NCBI RefSeq assembly: GCF_002104455.1
Contig: NZ_NBOC01000012.1
Location: forward strand, 46,401 to 110,400
DNA length: 64,000 nucleotides
Direction: 5' to 3'
Origin: Colwellia chukchiensis
GTDB lineage: Bacteria > Pseudomonadota > Gammaproteobacteria > Enterobacterales > Alteromonadaceae
Part shown: positions 27,069-36,577 of the stretch, in pieces
Numbering within the stretch: position 1 is the stretch's first letter
Layout of the letters: each line of letters starts with the position of its first letter
Notes under the pieces: model-generated
What the model was told of the DNA's origin: nothing
Seen by the model: the letters and a program-made list of their open reading frames with translations, nothing else
Database searches by the model: none
Translations under genes and position numbers: made by a program

Positions 27069-27839
27069 TTACCGCGCTGTCAAAAAGTTAATAATGCTGC
27101 GATTAAACGCTTGAGTTTTTTCCGCGTGCAGCCAGTGTCCCGCTCCTTGAATAATACGGGCACGACTATTGGGAAATAAGCGCACAATGTTGCTTCTGTG
27201 TTCGGGTAAAATATAGTCAGAGTTTGCACCTTTAATAAATAAGGTTGTGCCTAGGTATTGGTTGTCGCCTTGATAAGCTTGCATGATATTGGCGTAGTTT
27301 TTTTCAATATAGTCTATATTGCATTTAAAACTGAAGTTGCCGTTTTCATTCGTTAAGTTACCTAATAAAAACTGTCGAACACTGAGACTATCAACATAGT
27401 GTGCCAGTTGTTTGTCGGCATCTTGGCGACGTTTCATAGTACTAAAATTAAGCGCTTGTAAGCCGGCAATAATTTTGTTGTGATGCGCAGGGTATTGCAC
27501 GGGAGCAATATCAGCAACAATTAGCTTTTGTACTTTTTCTGGGCAGTTTAGCGCTAACTCCATGGCGATTTTACCGCCCATAGAATGACCCAGTACCACG
27601 GCACTCTCTATTGCTAGATGTTGCATAAGCTCAACGATATCTTGCGCCATGGTGGTATAATCCATCACGCTATCATGAAACGAGTCACCATGGTTGCGAA
27701 CGTCAACACTGGTGACACGATACTGTTCGGCCAATGCTTTGGCCACCATATTAAGGTTTTCTAAGCGGCCAAATAAGCCGTGGATTAAGATAATATCTTT
27801 ACCTTGTCCGAGTTGTTGGTAGTTAAGTAGCTTTGTCAT
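27069..27839 (-). CDS. ybfF: YbfF-like alpha/beta-hydrolase esterase
   Basis: A 256-residue cytoplasmic esterase. The oxyanion segment is IHGLFGRLENLN, the nucleophile elbow is GHSMGG with Ser near residue 91, and the catalytic His lies in GAGHWLHAEKT near the C-terminus. E. coli YbfF is a short-acyl esterase also active on some acyl-CoA compounds; its physiological role is unclear. It is divergent from seqA, separated by about 250 bp, and leads the run ybfF-DUF2788-ybfE-fldA. Confidence 0.88.
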   Translation of the reverse strand: MTKLLNYQQLGQGKDIILIHGLFGRLENLNMVAKALAEQYRVTSVDVRNHGDSFHDSVMDYTTMAQDIVELMQHLAIESAVVLGHSMGGKIAMELALNCPEKVQKLIVADIAPVQYPAHHNKIIAGLQALNFSTMKRRQDADKQLAHYVDSLSVRQFLLGNLTNENGNFSFKCNIDYIEKNYANIMQAYQGDNQYLGTTLFIKGANSDYILPEHRSNIVRLFPNSRARIIQGAGHWLHAEKTQAFNRSIINFLTAR

Positions 27840-28091
27840 ATTTTGCTCATTTGCGCTGCGCAGATATTAATTGCCAAGATTAGGTGTAAATTGTGCGGGT
27901 TTTAAGTTTGGCATGCAATGCTCTATAGCATTAATTTTGGCGCATTAAGGGTTTACGCTAATGGGCATTGTGCGATGTGAGTACTTAACAATTAAAAAAT
28001 TTTTCAGGCATTTGTCAATCCACTATAGAGACTTGCAATTAACGTAAGTATAATCTTGCCGCGATCTATAATAATTTCCTTAGGGTCATCA

Positions 28092-28658
28092 ATGAAAAAC
28101 ATCGAAATAGATGAAGAGCTTTATCAGTATATTGCTTCCAATACACAGTATATTGGCGAAAGTGCTTCGTCGATACTACGTCGGCTAATTAACTTACCCA
28201 ATGACAACCGCACTGAAGTTGCTGCAGAGGCTGAAACGGTTGTGAGCCAAGAAGCATTTGCCAGTCAAGAAACAACGCAACAGCCAGAGCGGGCCATCGA
28301 AACAGCAACTTTTGCTAGCACTGGTTCGGTATTTAACTATATTAATCGCGAAGAACTAGCGATGCAGCGTGGTGCCGTTGGTCGGTTTTTACTTATTTTA
28401 GCGGCACTGTACCGTGTCCATAACCAACAATTTGCTGCTGTTTGTGAGATACGTGGTCGTGACCGTTTATATTTTGCCGCCAGCGAAGAAGCATTAGCGG
28501 CCAGTGGTAGTAGCACTAAACCTAGACAAATTCCTGACAGCCCATATTGGGTGATCACAAACTCTAACACCACACGCAAAAAGATGATGCTGACCGAAGT
28601 CGGTCGCACCTTAGGTTATAACGAACAAGATATCGAAAAAATTAGAGACCTACTCTAG
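28092..28658 (+). CDS. seqA: replication initiation negative regulator SeqA
   Basis: A 188-residue protein that binds hemimethylated GATC sites, sequestering oriC and organising new DNA behind forks. The N-terminal oligomerisation segment [16 protein letters not shown] and [12 protein letters not shown] match E. coli SeqA. A variable linker (about 40-80) is followed by the DNA-binding domain, with FNYINREEL and a C-terminal [25 protein letters not shown] end. The ATG at 28092 is chosen because SeqA begins MK(N/T)IE; the frame extends upstream to 28056 without support. pgm follows 66 bp downstream, as in E. coli. Its presence implies a Dam-methylating gammaproteobacterium. Confidence 0.95.
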   Translation: MKNIEIDEELYQYIASNTQYIGESASSILRRLINLPNDNRTEVAAEAETVVSQEAFASQETTQQPERAIETATFASTGSVFNYINREELAMQRGAVGRFLLILAALYRVHNQQFAAVCEIRGRDRLYFAASEEALAASGSSTKPRQIPDSPYWVITNSNTTRKKMMLTEVGRTLGYNEQDIEKIRDLL

Positions 28659-28724
28659 CAGTTTTTTTGCAAAGGGTTTTGGCAGGGGTTAAGGCACAAG
28701 CCTTAGAATAAATAAGGAATTTTA

Positions 28725-30371
28725 ATGACAATTCATCACCATGCTGGCAAGCCAGCACGACCAGAAGATAGAATTAATGTTGCGCGATTGGTCTGTGACT
28801 ATTACTTACAAACGCCAGATATAACAATTGCTGAGCAGCAAGTCAGTTTTGGTACCTCAGGTCATCGTGGCAATGCCAGTAAAGTTAGCTTTAATCAGCA
28901 GCATATTGAAGCCATTTGTCAGGCGGTCGCTGAGTATCGACAAGCACAAGGCTTAAAAGGTCCCTTATTTTTAGGTAAAGACACCCATGCGCTTTCTGAG
29001 CCCGCATTTGCAACGGCAATTTCGGTGTTAATTGCAAATAAAGTACCGGTTGTTGTGCAAAGCGATGATGGCTTTACGCCCACACCGGTAATTTCACGCT
29101 TGATCATAGTGCATAATAAAAGCCATGCTGAGCAAGCCGATGGTTTGATCATTACACCGTCGCATAATCCACCCAGTGACGGCGGTATTAAATATAACCC
29201 TCCCCATGGTGGGCCTGCCGAGGGCGAGATCACTGGCCTCATTGAACAAAGAGCTAATCAAATAATCGCCAATCACCTAACTGAGGTGCAGCGCCTTGAT
29301 TATCACCAAGCCCTTACGTCACCCTTGTTAACGCGTCAAGACTTTATCAGCTTTTATGTTGAGCAGTTAAGCCAAGTTATAGATATGCAAGCAATTGCCA
29401 AAGCGGGTGTCCATATCGGGGTTGACCCACTTGGTGGCTCAGGCATAGCTTATTGGCCAGTCATTGCGAAAAAATATGGCTTAAAGCTAGATGTGGTTAA
29501 CCCTGTGGTTGATGCCAGTTTTGCTTTTATGCCGTTAGATAAAGACGGTAAAATTCGCATGGATTGCTCATCACCTTACGCCATGGCGGGATTAATCGCG
29601 TTAAAAGATACCTTTGATGTCGCCGTTGGCAATGATCCTGACTTTGATCGCCATGGTATTGTTACTAAATCTGGCGGCTTGATGAACCCTAACCATTATT
29701 TAGCCGTGGCTATCCACTATTTAATGACCCACAGAAACTGGCCCGCAAGCAGTAAAATTGGCAAAACTTTAGTTTCAAGCTCATTGATTGACCGCGTTGC
29801 CCATTTGCTCGATCGCCCGTTGTCGGAAGTGCCGGTCGGCTTTAAGTGGTTTGTCGACGGTTTACAAGATGGCAGTTACGCCTTTGGTGGTGAAGAAAGT
29901 GCCGGCGCCTCATTTATCGCTCGTGATGGCAGTTGTTGGACCACAGATAAAGACGGTTTTATCATGACCTTGTTAGCGGCAGAAATGCTGGCGGTAACGG
30001 GTAAAGACCCTTACCAGCTATATCTCGATTTAGCGCAACAACTTGGTCAGCCAAGTTACGGCCGCGTAGAAGCTGTTGCTAATCTCAAGCAAAAGCAAGT
30101 ATTAAGCGCGTTAACCCCAGACGCTATTAGCACTGAGACTTTGGCAGGGGAAAAAATCATTCAAGTATTATCCCATGCCCCTGGTAATAATGCCGCCATT
30201 GGCGGTATTAAAGTGTGTACGAAAAACGGCTGGTTTGCCGCGCGGCCCTCAGGCACAGAAGATATTTATAAAATATATGCGGAAAGCTTTATTGATGATG
30301 CGCACCTAAAATTAATTATTAGCGAAGCAGAGCAACTGGTCAGCGGCGCATTTAGCGCGGCAGGTTTGTAA
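28725..30371 (+). CDS. pgm: alpha-D-glucose phosphoglucomutase
   Basis: Phosphoglucomutase of 548 residues that interconverts glucose 1-phosphate and glucose 6-phosphate. The active-site phosphoserine loop is TPSHNPPSDGG at about residue 142-152, the metal loop is DPDFDRHG, the sugar-binding loop is GGEESAG, and the phosphate-binding loop RPSGTEDIYKIY lies near the C-terminus. All four catalytic elements are intact. AAGGAATTTTA precedes the ATG. It follows seqA on the same strand and ends before a bidirectional terminator. Confidence 0.96.
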   Translation: MTIHHHAGKPARPEDRINVARLVCDYYLQTPDITIAEQQVSFGTSGHRGNASKVSFNQQHIEAICQAVAEYRQAQGLKGPLFLGKDTHALSEPAFATAISVLIANKVPVVVQSDDGFTPTPVISRLIIVHNKSHAEQADGLIITPSHNPPSDGGIKYNPPHGGPAEGEITGLIEQRANQIIANHLTEVQRLDYHQALTSPLLTRQDFISFYVEQLSQVIDMQAIAKAGVHIGVDPLGGSGIAYWPVIAKKYGLKLDVVNPVVDASFAFMPLDKDGKIRMDCSSPYAMAGLIALKDTFDVAVGNDPDFDRHGIVTKSGGLMNPNHYLAVAIHYLMTHRNWPASSKIGKTLVSSSLIDRVAHLLDRPLSEVPVGFKWFVDGLQDGSYAFGGEESAGASFIARDGSCWTTDKDGFIMTLLAAEMLAVTGKDPYQLYLDLAQQLGQPSYGRVEAVANLKQKQVLSALTPDAISTETLAGEKIIQVLSHAPGNNAAIGGIKVCTKNGWFAARPSGTEDIYKIYAESFIDDAHLKLIISEAEQLVSGAFSAAGL

Positions 30372-30403
30372 TGTAAAGCATTTTTAACCAGCAGTACCAC
30401 TTA

Positions 30404-30438
30404 AATAAAAAACCAGATGAGAGATCATCTGGTTTTTT
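30404..30438. terminator. bidirectional terminator between pgm and katA
   Basis: AAAACCAGATGA and TCATCTGGTTTT form a long perfect stem around a four-base loop. A and T tracts on the two sides let it end both the pgm and the catalase transcripts. Confidence 0.9.
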
Positions 30439-30511
30439 CATTTTGCTAATTCCGCGATACCTTTTAAGTTAATCAGCTTAAGCTATTCATAGGCCTGTCA
30501 AGGCAAATGAA

Positions 30512-31960
30512 TTAGGTATATTCACTGGTCGATATGTTGAGCAGTTTTGCGATACCTTGCGCATAAGCCGGGTCGGCTTGATGACAATGTGTTAAATGAC
30601 GCAGCTGAATGGCTTTTGGCACACCCGCTAAATCATTGGCGGTATTTTCAAATAATAGCGTTTGTTTTTCAGCACTCATTAAGCGAAACAGTGCCCCAGG
30701 CTGAGAGTAATAATCTTCATCTTCTCGATGATCCCAATGATCGGCATCACCGTCTAATGCTAATGGCGGCTCTGCAAACTCGGCTTGCTCGGCCCACTGG
30801 GCTTGGTCATTAGGCTCATAACCGAGCGTACTACCAAAATTACCGTCCACACGCATCGCGCCATCTCTATGGTAACTATGGGCAGGGCAGCGTGGCGCAT
30901 TCACGGGAATATGCTGGTGGTTAACCCCTAAGCGGTAACGTTGGGCATCACCATAAGAAAATAACCGTCCCTGTAGCATTTTATCAGGTGAAAATCCGAT
31001 ACCTGGTACCACGTTCGCTGGGTTAAATGCTGCTTGCTCTACTTCAGCAAAATAGTTTTCTGGGTTGCGGTTTAGTTCAAATTCGCCGACTTCAATTAAC
31101 GGGTAGTCTTTATGTGGCCACACTTTAGTTAAATCAAATGGGTTGTAGGCTAGCGTTGCGGCATCGGCCTCAGGCATCACTTGCACTTTTAAGGTCCATT
31201 TTGGAAAGTCACCATTATCTATGCTGGTTAATAAATCCTGTTGGTGGCTTTCGCGATCGCGACCAATTAAGGCTTCAGCTTCACTATTACTTAAGTTTTT
31301 TATGCCCTGTTGGCAGATAAAATGAAATTTGACCCAGAAACGTTGATTATCATGATTGATAAAACTAAAGGTATGGCTACCAAAACCATGCATATGACGA
31401 TAACTGGCCGGAATACCACGATCGCTCATCACAATCGTAATTTGGTGTAAGGCTTCGGGCAATGAGGTCCAAAAGTCCCAATTGTTTTTGCCACTGCGTA
31501 GATTGGTGCGTGGGTCGCGTTTTACCGCGTGATTTAAGTCAGGAAATTTCAACGGATCACGCAAAAAGAAAACTGGGGTGTTATTACCCACTAAATCCCA
31601 ATTACCTTGCTCGGTATAAAATTTAACGGCAAAGCCACGAATATCGCGCTCGGCATCGGCAGCGCCGCGTTCACCTGCAACGGTGGAAAAGCGCACGAAA
31701 ATTTCAGTTTTTTTGCCGATTTCAGCAAATAGTTTTGCCTTGGTGTACTGGCTAATATCATGAGTAACAGTAAAGGTGCCGTAGGCAGCCGAGCCTTTTG
31801 CATGCATGCGGCGCTCAGGAATAACTTCGCGGTCAAAATGTGCCAGCTTTTCTAAAAACCAAACATCTTGTAACAACTGCGGGCCGCGTTTACCTGCAGT
31901 GGCCACGTTTTGATTGTGCGCTACCGGGCAGCCTGCCGCCGTGGTTAATTTTTTAGGCAT
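30512..31960 (-). CDS. katA: haem catalase (KatA-type, small subunit)
   Basis: Monofunctional haem catalase of 482 residues, the small-subunit (clade 3) length, which converts hydrogen peroxide to water and oxygen. The distal His53 lies in [24 protein letters not shown] follows, and the proximal haem-ligand Tyr is in [15 protein letters not shown]. No signal peptide is seen, so it is cytoplasmic. It lies downstream of ahpF on the same strand with about 105 bp between and ends at a terminator. With divergent oxyR at the other end of the cluster, peroxide induction by OxyR is likely. Confidence 0.95.
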   Translation of the reverse strand: MPKKLTTAAGCPVAHNQNVATAGKRGPQLLQDVWFLEKLAHFDREVIPERRMHAKGSAAYGTFTVTHDISQYTKAKLFAEIGKKTEIFVRFSTVAGERGAADAERDIRGFAVKFYTEQGNWDLVGNNTPVFFLRDPLKFPDLNHAVKRDPRTNLRSGKNNWDFWTSLPEALHQITIVMSDRGIPASYRHMHGFGSHTFSFINHDNQRFWVKFHFICQQGIKNLSNSEAEALIGRDRESHQQDLLTSIDNGDFPKWTLKVQVMPEADAATLAYNPFDLTKVWPHKDYPLIEVGEFELNRNPENYFAEVEQAAFNPANVVPGIGFSPDKMLQGRLFSYGDAQRYRLGVNHQHIPVNAPRCPAHSYHRDGAMRVDGNFGSTLGYEPNDQAQWAEQAEFAEPPLALDGDADHWDHREDEDYYSQPGALFRLMSAEKQTLLFENTANDLAGVPKAIQLRHLTHCHQADPAYAQGIAKLLNISTSEYT

Positions 31961-32065
31961 ATGAAAGTCCTTCTATGTCAGTTTTTTAAGTTGTGCTGCA
32001 ATTTTCAATAAATGAAAGCTGAACTATTAAGCGTAGCCTAGTTAGTTCAGCTTGCTAACTTATCA

Positions 32066-33631
32066 CTAACTTGTTGCCAATAAATGATCAAAGGCGGCGA
32101 GCGAAGCTTTAGCACCTTCCCCCATGGCGATGACAATTTGCTTGTAAGGTACGGTTGTAACATCGCCAGCGGCAAATATGCCGGTGGCTGAGGTTCGACA
32201 TTTTTCATCAATAATTACTTCGCCGTGCTGCGTAACAGCCACTTGCTCAGGTAAAAATTGACTGTTAGGTACTAAGCCTATTTGCACAAACACCCCTGAT
32301 AACGACTGGCGTTTAACTTCACCTGTTACTCTATCTTCGTATCTAAGCGCTACCACTTTGCCATTGTCGGCGATAATTTCTTTAGTGGCGGCATTTTTAA
32401 TAATGGTTATTTTTTCGTGTGCTTGGGCTTTGTCGATCAATACCTGATCGGCTTTTAGCTCAGGTAAAAATTCAAATACCGTGACATGGTTAACCATGCC
32501 AGCTAAATCAAGTGCAGCTTCAATACCTGAGTTGCCACCGCCAACTACGGCAACGTCTTTGCCTTTAAAGAAAGGTCCATCACAATGCGGACAATAAGCG
32601 ACACCTGCGCCCACGTTTTCTTTTTCACCGGGGATGCCAAGCTCTCGCCATTTTGCGCCGGTGGCAACAATCACGGTTTTTGACTTGATAAGTTCGCCGT
32701 TTGATAACTGCAATTGTTTGGCTGCTACACTATTGTCAGCACTGGTTGCTATGTTTTCAACTCGGACAAATTCTCGTTTGTTGATCGGGTAGTCGTTTAA
32801 ATGGCCGAGTAAATTACTGGTTAACGCTGTGCCTGTGGTTTTGCTCACTGAAATTAAGTTTTCAATGCCAACGGTATCTTTTACTTGACCACCAATGCGA
32901 TCGGCAATCATGGTGACTTTTAAACCTTTACGCGCCGCATAAATGGCAGCAGCAACGCCCGCTGGACCACCACCAATCACAGTCACGTCTTGTTGTGGTA
33001 GTTGCTCAGTTTCGTCGGCTTTGGCAATTTCAGGATAGCGTGCAATTAACTTGTCAACCAGTTGTGCGGTATCGATTTTACCATTGGCAAAGCGCTCACC
33101 GTTAACATAAACACTGGGCACACCTTGGATATTGCGTTGTTCGATGAGCTCAGGAAATAGCGCGCCATCGATCATTTCGCTAGAAATATGCTCGTTTAGT
33201 AAGGCAAATTGATTCAGTGCTTGCACAACATCAGGACAGTTGTGACAACTTAACGACACAAACACTTCGAAATGTAATGGTTGGTTAATTTTTTGCACCA
33301 TAGTTTGTAAGCTTTTATCAAGCTTTAGTTCAGTACCTGCAGCGTTTAATATCGCCAGAATTAACGAGTTAAATTCATGGCCACTGGGTATACCAGAGAA
33401 GTGAACACCAGTATTTTTCCCAGCCACTTCTAAGTAAAAGCTGATTGGGCTGGCTAAATTTTCGTTACGCTCTATGAGGCGTAAATTATCGGATACTGAC
33501 GACAATTGTTGTAAAAAACCGACTAACTCAGCGCGCTTGTCATGTTCGCCGGTTTGTAAAACTAGCGTAACTTGCGTGGTCATTTGTTGAGTGTAGGTTG
33601 CTAATGTTTTTAAAATATCTTGGCTTAACAT
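32066..33631 (-). CDS. ahpF: alkyl hydroperoxide reductase subunit F
   Basis: A 521-residue flavoprotein disulfide reductase that regenerates AhpC from NADH. The N-terminal tandem thioredoxin-like domain has the CHNC centre (about residue 131) that passes electrons to Ahp[18 protein letters not shown] binds [11 protein letters not shown] has the redox-active Cxx[11 protein letters not shown] binds NAD, and ATGIFAAGD lies near the C-terminus. AAGGTG precedes the ATG. It is downstream of ahpC by 132 bp, with a strong inverted repeat between them. Confidence 0.96.
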   Translation of the reverse strand: MLSQDILKTLATYTQQMTTQVTLVLQTGEHDKRAELVGFLQQLSSVSDNLRLIERNENLASPISFYLEVAGKNTGVHFSGIPSGHEFNSLILAILNAAGTELKLDKSLQTMVQKINQPLHFEVFVSLSCHNCPDVVQALNQFALLNEHISSEMIDGALFPELIEQRNIQGVPSVYVNGERFANGKIDTAQLVDKLIARYPEIAKADETEQLPQQDVTVIGGGPAGVAAAIYAARKGLKVTMIADRIGGQVKDTVGIENLISVSKTTGTALTSNLLGHLNDYPINKREFVRVENIATSADNSVAAKQLQLSNGELIKSKTVIVATGAKWRELGIPGEKENVGAGVAYCPHCDGPFFKGKDVAVVGGGNSGIEAALDLAGMVNHVTVFEFLPELKADQVLIDKAQAHEKITIIKNAATKEIIADNGKVVALRYEDRVTGEVKRQSLSGVFVQIGLVPNSQFLPEQVAVTQHGEVIIDEKCRTSATGIFAAGDVTTVPYKQIVIAMGEGAKASLAAFDHLLATS

Positions 33632-33702
33632 GGAGTCACCTTAATGCAATATGGAGGAGTTTGAATATGTGTCACTTGCGTCAGTGTTCAAAGCGGCCTT
33701 AA

Positions 33703-33722
33703 AGACGGGGCAAGCCCCGTCT
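33703..33722. repeat. GC-rich perfect inverted repeat between ahpC and ahpF
   Basis: AGACGGGGC and GCCCCGTCT are separated by two bases (effectively a seven- to eight-base-pair stem with a four-base loop). No T tract follows on either strand. On the minus strand it follows ahpC directly, so it may stabilise the ahpC transcript or attenuate read-through into ahpF. Confidence 0.75.
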
Positions 33723-33763
33723 AACGCTATACGCTTGTGCTTGCTTTTAGCGCAAGCTGGCGT

Positions 33764-34327
33764 TTAGATTTTGCCGACTAGGTCTAAACTTGGGGTTAAT
33801 GTCGCTTCACCTTGTTCCCATGCCGCTGGACATACTTCGCCGTCGTTTTCGCGGACATATTGCGCCGCTTTTACGTTACGCACCATGTCTTTGGCACTGC
33901 GACCTATACCACCAGCGTGGATCTGGGCAACTTGAATCACGCCATCAGGATCTACTAAGAAAGTTGCACGGTGCGCCATGTGATCTTCTTCTATCATGAC
34001 GTCAAAACCGCGGGTAATTTTACCCGTTTGGTCGCCAATCATAGGAAACTGTATTTTGCCAATTGCCTCAGAAGAGTCGTGCCATGCTTTGTGTGAAAAG
34101 TGGGTATCGGTTGATACTGCATAAACTTCAACACCTAGCTGTTGTAGCTCTTGATAGTGATTCGCCATATCTTCTAATTCGGTTGGGCAAACAAAGGTAA
34201 AGTCTGCAGGGTAAAATAAAAAGATTGACCATTTATTTTTTACGCTGTCACTGCTAACGTCGATAAACTCACCATTGTGGAATGCTTGCGCGTTAAATTC
34301 AGGGATTAATTTGCCTATTTGAGCCAT
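33764..34327 (-). CDS. ahpC: alkyl hydroperoxide reductase subunit C (peroxiredoxin)
   Basis: Typical two-cysteine peroxiredoxin of 187 residues (E. coli AhpC has 187). The peroxidatic Cys47 is in DFTFVCPTEL and the resolving Cys166 in GEVCPAAW. The GDQTGKITRGFDV and GIGRSAKDMVR segments are also characteristic. It reduces hydrogen peroxide and organic peroxides with AhpF as reductant. First gene of ahpC-ahpF-katA, divergent from oxyR with 289 bp between, where the OxyR-controlled promoter must lie. Confidence 0.97.
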   Translation of the reverse strand: MAQIGKLIPEFNAQAFHNGEFIDVSSDSVKNKWSIFLFYPADFTFVCPTELEDMANHYQELQQLGVEVYAVSTDTHFSHKAWHDSSEAIGKIQFPMIGDQTGKITRGFDVMIEEDHMAHRATFLVDPDGVIQVAQIHAGGIGRSAKDMVRNVKAAQYVRENDGEVCPAAWEQGEATLTPSLDLVGKI

Positions 34328-34616
34328 GATGTTTTCCTTATTTTGTTATTTATATAAAGCAGGGCAATCATTGATTTATTCTGCTTTGCTTGGTTTTAAA
34401 AGCGTGTTTGCTTTCGATGTAGGTATAATAGGGGTAAGCGTTGTATTAATAAATTTGATTAACTTGAAGATTATGTTCTAATAAACTGAACCATGATGCG
34501 GCGAGATGCAATTTGTCAAACGGTGCTAACAATATTGGCGTTTGTTGCTAGCTGTGAATCACGGCTTTTCAGGTTATTGGCGAAAAAGTCACGACAGAAA
34601 TACGGGAAAATGCGCG

Positions 34617-35522
34617 ATGATCTCTTTAAAACAATTACATTATGCCTTGGCAGTGCAGAAAACCTTACACTTTAAAAAGGCGGCTCAAGCTTGTCATATT
34701 TCACAGTCAGCATTAAGTACCGCCATTAGTGAACTTGAGCAGCAACTCGATTGCACAATATTTGAGCGTAACAATAAGCAAGTGTTAGTGACCGAGCAGG
34801 GCGCTTTGATCTTAGCAAAAGCGAAAAACGTCAAGCTAGCCGTTGATGAATTGCAGCAAGTGGCACAGCTGCATAAACAAGTGTTTAGCAGCGCCATGAC
34901 CTTAGGGGTTATACCCACCATAGGACCTTATTTACTGCCGAAAGTACTGCCGGCGGTGAGAGAGCAATACCCTAACTTCAAACTAAAAATTGTTGAAGCG
35001 CAATCGCAAGCGCTAGTTGAGCAAGTCAGAAGTGGAGAAATTGACGCTGCCATTTTAGCCTTACCCTATCCTCTAGATGGCTTAATGCACTTTGATTTTT
35101 GGCAAGAAGACTTTTATTTGGTTTGTCATAAAGATGTATGTCCAAATATTAGCGATAACATCAGTAGTGAAGACGTCGCCATTACCGACTTAATGCTATT
35201 AAAAGACGGTCATTGTTTAAAAGATCATGCCTTAGGTGCCTGTAAGTTGCAGCAACAGCAGTCGGTATCAGACTTTGACTCGACAAGTTTACATACCCTG
35301 ATCCAAATGGTTGCCGGTAGAATGGGCACCACGTTTGTGCCGCATATGGCTTTAGATCAACTGTTGCATAATGAATCTGAGCTCAGAGCCATTCACTTGA
35401 ATGAACCTGGCCCACACCGAACGATTGCTATCATCATCAGACCCAACTACGTTAGAGCACAAGAGATCACACTGTTAATTGATATGTTTCGCCAACAATT
35501 ACAAGCCACTTATACTGAGTAA
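34617..35522 (+). CDS. oxyR: hydrogen-peroxide-inducible activator OxyR (LysR family)
   Basis: A 301-residue LysR-type regulator. The winged helix at the N-terminus (LKQLHYALAVQKTLHFKKAA) is followed by the effector domain, opening with VIPTIGPYLLPKVLP as in OxyR. The redox pair is Cys200 and Cys209 in DGHCLKDHALGAC, nine residues apart as in E. coli OxyR (199/208), so it should form the peroxide-induced disulfide. The ATG at 34617 gives the normal length; the frame is open to 34542 without family likeness. It faces ahpC-ahpF-katA and is their likely activator. No clean OxyR site could be aligned by eye. Confidence 0.94.
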   Translation: MISLKQLHYALAVQKTLHFKKAAQACHISQSALSTAISELEQQLDCTIFERNNKQVLVTEQGALILAKAKNVKLAVDELQQVAQLHKQVFSSAMTLGVIPTIGPYLLPKVLPAVREQYPNFKLKIVEAQSQALVEQVRSGEIDAAILALPYPLDGLMHFDFWQEDFYLVCHKDVCPNISDNISSEDVAITDLMLLKDGHCLKDHALGACKLQQQQSVSDFDSTSLHTLIQMVAGRMGTTFVPHMALDQLLHNESELRAIHLNEPGPHRTIAIIIRPNYVRAQEITLLIDMFRQQLQATYTE

Positions 35523-35561
35523 ATAACGCCAAGCGCTAGCACAATAGGAACGACACTAGTT

Positions 35562-36065
35562 ATGTATCAAAAAAAATCAGCCCCGAAAGCTGAAGATATT
35601 TCTTATCAGCGGGTTAAGTCTTATATGCTGTGGCTAATTGAACGTTATGGTGATTACTCGGCAAAAAAGTTGCAGCAAAAAGCAGACTTTTTGTTTAAAG
35701 CAGATCGGCAATATAACGAGTCAGCACTTGCTTATCTAATTGAACGCGGCATAGTAAACGATTTGCGTTACGCAAAGCGCTTAACCGAAAGCTTGGCGGA
35801 AAAAAATATTGGTGTTAATAAAATCAAAGAAAAACTATACAGTAAAGGTTTTTGTCGGCAAACCATCGCAGCGTGCGTTGGCGCTTTGCCTACTACAGAA
35901 CAAGATTATTTTGATAAGGCATTAACGCTAAAAGTAAAAAAATTTGGCGCAGAGCCCATCAGTGATATTAAGTTGCAGCAAAAAGCCTTACGACACCTTA
36001 TTAGCAAAGGTTTTTCTTATGGTATCGCCAAACAAGTGATAAGTCATGTAAGTGAACCCTATTAG
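35562..36065 (+). CDS. recX: RecX-family regulatory protein
   Basis: A 167-residue RecX-like protein made of three-helix repeats. Segments such as AYLIERGIVNDLRYAKRLTES and INKIKEKLYSKGF match the family pattern (a 'D..YA' core followed by 'G...I...L...G'). RecX proteins inhibit RecA filament growth. recA is not adjacent, unlike in many bacteria, so this may be a stand-alone RecX homologue. It lies 40 bp after oxyR on the same strand and before a small membrane protein gene. Confidence 0.8.
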   Translation: MYQKKSAPKAEDISYQRVKSYMLWLIERYGDYSAKKLQQKADFLFKADRQYNESALAYLIERGIVNDLRYAKRLTESLAEKNIGVNKIKEKLYSKGFCRQTIAACVGALPTTEQDYFDKALTLKVKKFGAEPISDIKLQQKALRHLISKGFSYGIAKQVISHVSEPY

Positions 36066-36090
36066 CGACCGACTTAAATAAGGAGTAACC

Positions 36091-36285
36091 GTGGAATACC
36101 TTTTTATGTTTACTTTTACCGTGATTATTGCCGTCACCGTAGGGGCAATTTTAGCCGCGATTGTTGCATTATTTAGTAACAAAAATAAAAAACACTATTT
36201 TCAACGCACCTTTTGCTACAGCAGTATAGCGGTAGCCATGCTGTTAATACTGCGGATATTAATATCGACTTTTATCGGTAATTAG
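36091..36285 (+). CDS. small hypothetical membrane protein
   Basis: A 64-residue protein starting at a GTG with AAGGAG five bases upstream. Two hydrophobic segments (about 4-28 and 44-62) flank a basic loop (SNKNKKHYFQRTF). I recognise no family. It follows recX by 25 bp and may be cotranscribed. Confidence 0.62.
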   Translation: MEYLFMFTFTVIIAVTVGAILAAIVALFSNKNKKHYFQRTFCYSSIAVAMLLILRILISTFIGN

Positions 36286-36577
36286 TTCGCGACATTAGCA
36301 AAAAGCAAAAAATAGTCTATTCAAACAGAGCTTAGTCAGCAGCGCTTAAAAGGTGAACTGCGCGGTTACGATATTATAGCGCTATCGACTAGGGGGGGAA
36401 CGTCAATTTAACAAAAAAGAATCACGGCATAGGCAAGGACGTTGGCGTTGAAATCTTGTATAATAGCGCGCAATAAATTAAGCAAGGCCGTGCGCACGCT
36501 ATGCGCGCCGCCGCGTGTAACAAGTGTCGATGATAATAATTAATTGTCATGACCGATAATATAATAGGTGAAACTGC

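Noticed and set aside
34328..34616. OxyR operator in the ahpC-oxyR gap
   Set aside because: It must exist if OxyR controls ahpC, but no stretch aligns convincingly with the four ATAG-type half sites, so no position is claimed. An AAAGCAG/CTGCTTT inverted repeat at 34356-34387 is too loose to name.
36436..36464. TATAAT at 36459-36464 as astE promoter
   Set aside because: The -10 box is perfect, but the hexamer at correct spacing (aggacg) is not a -35 and no extended -10 is present.
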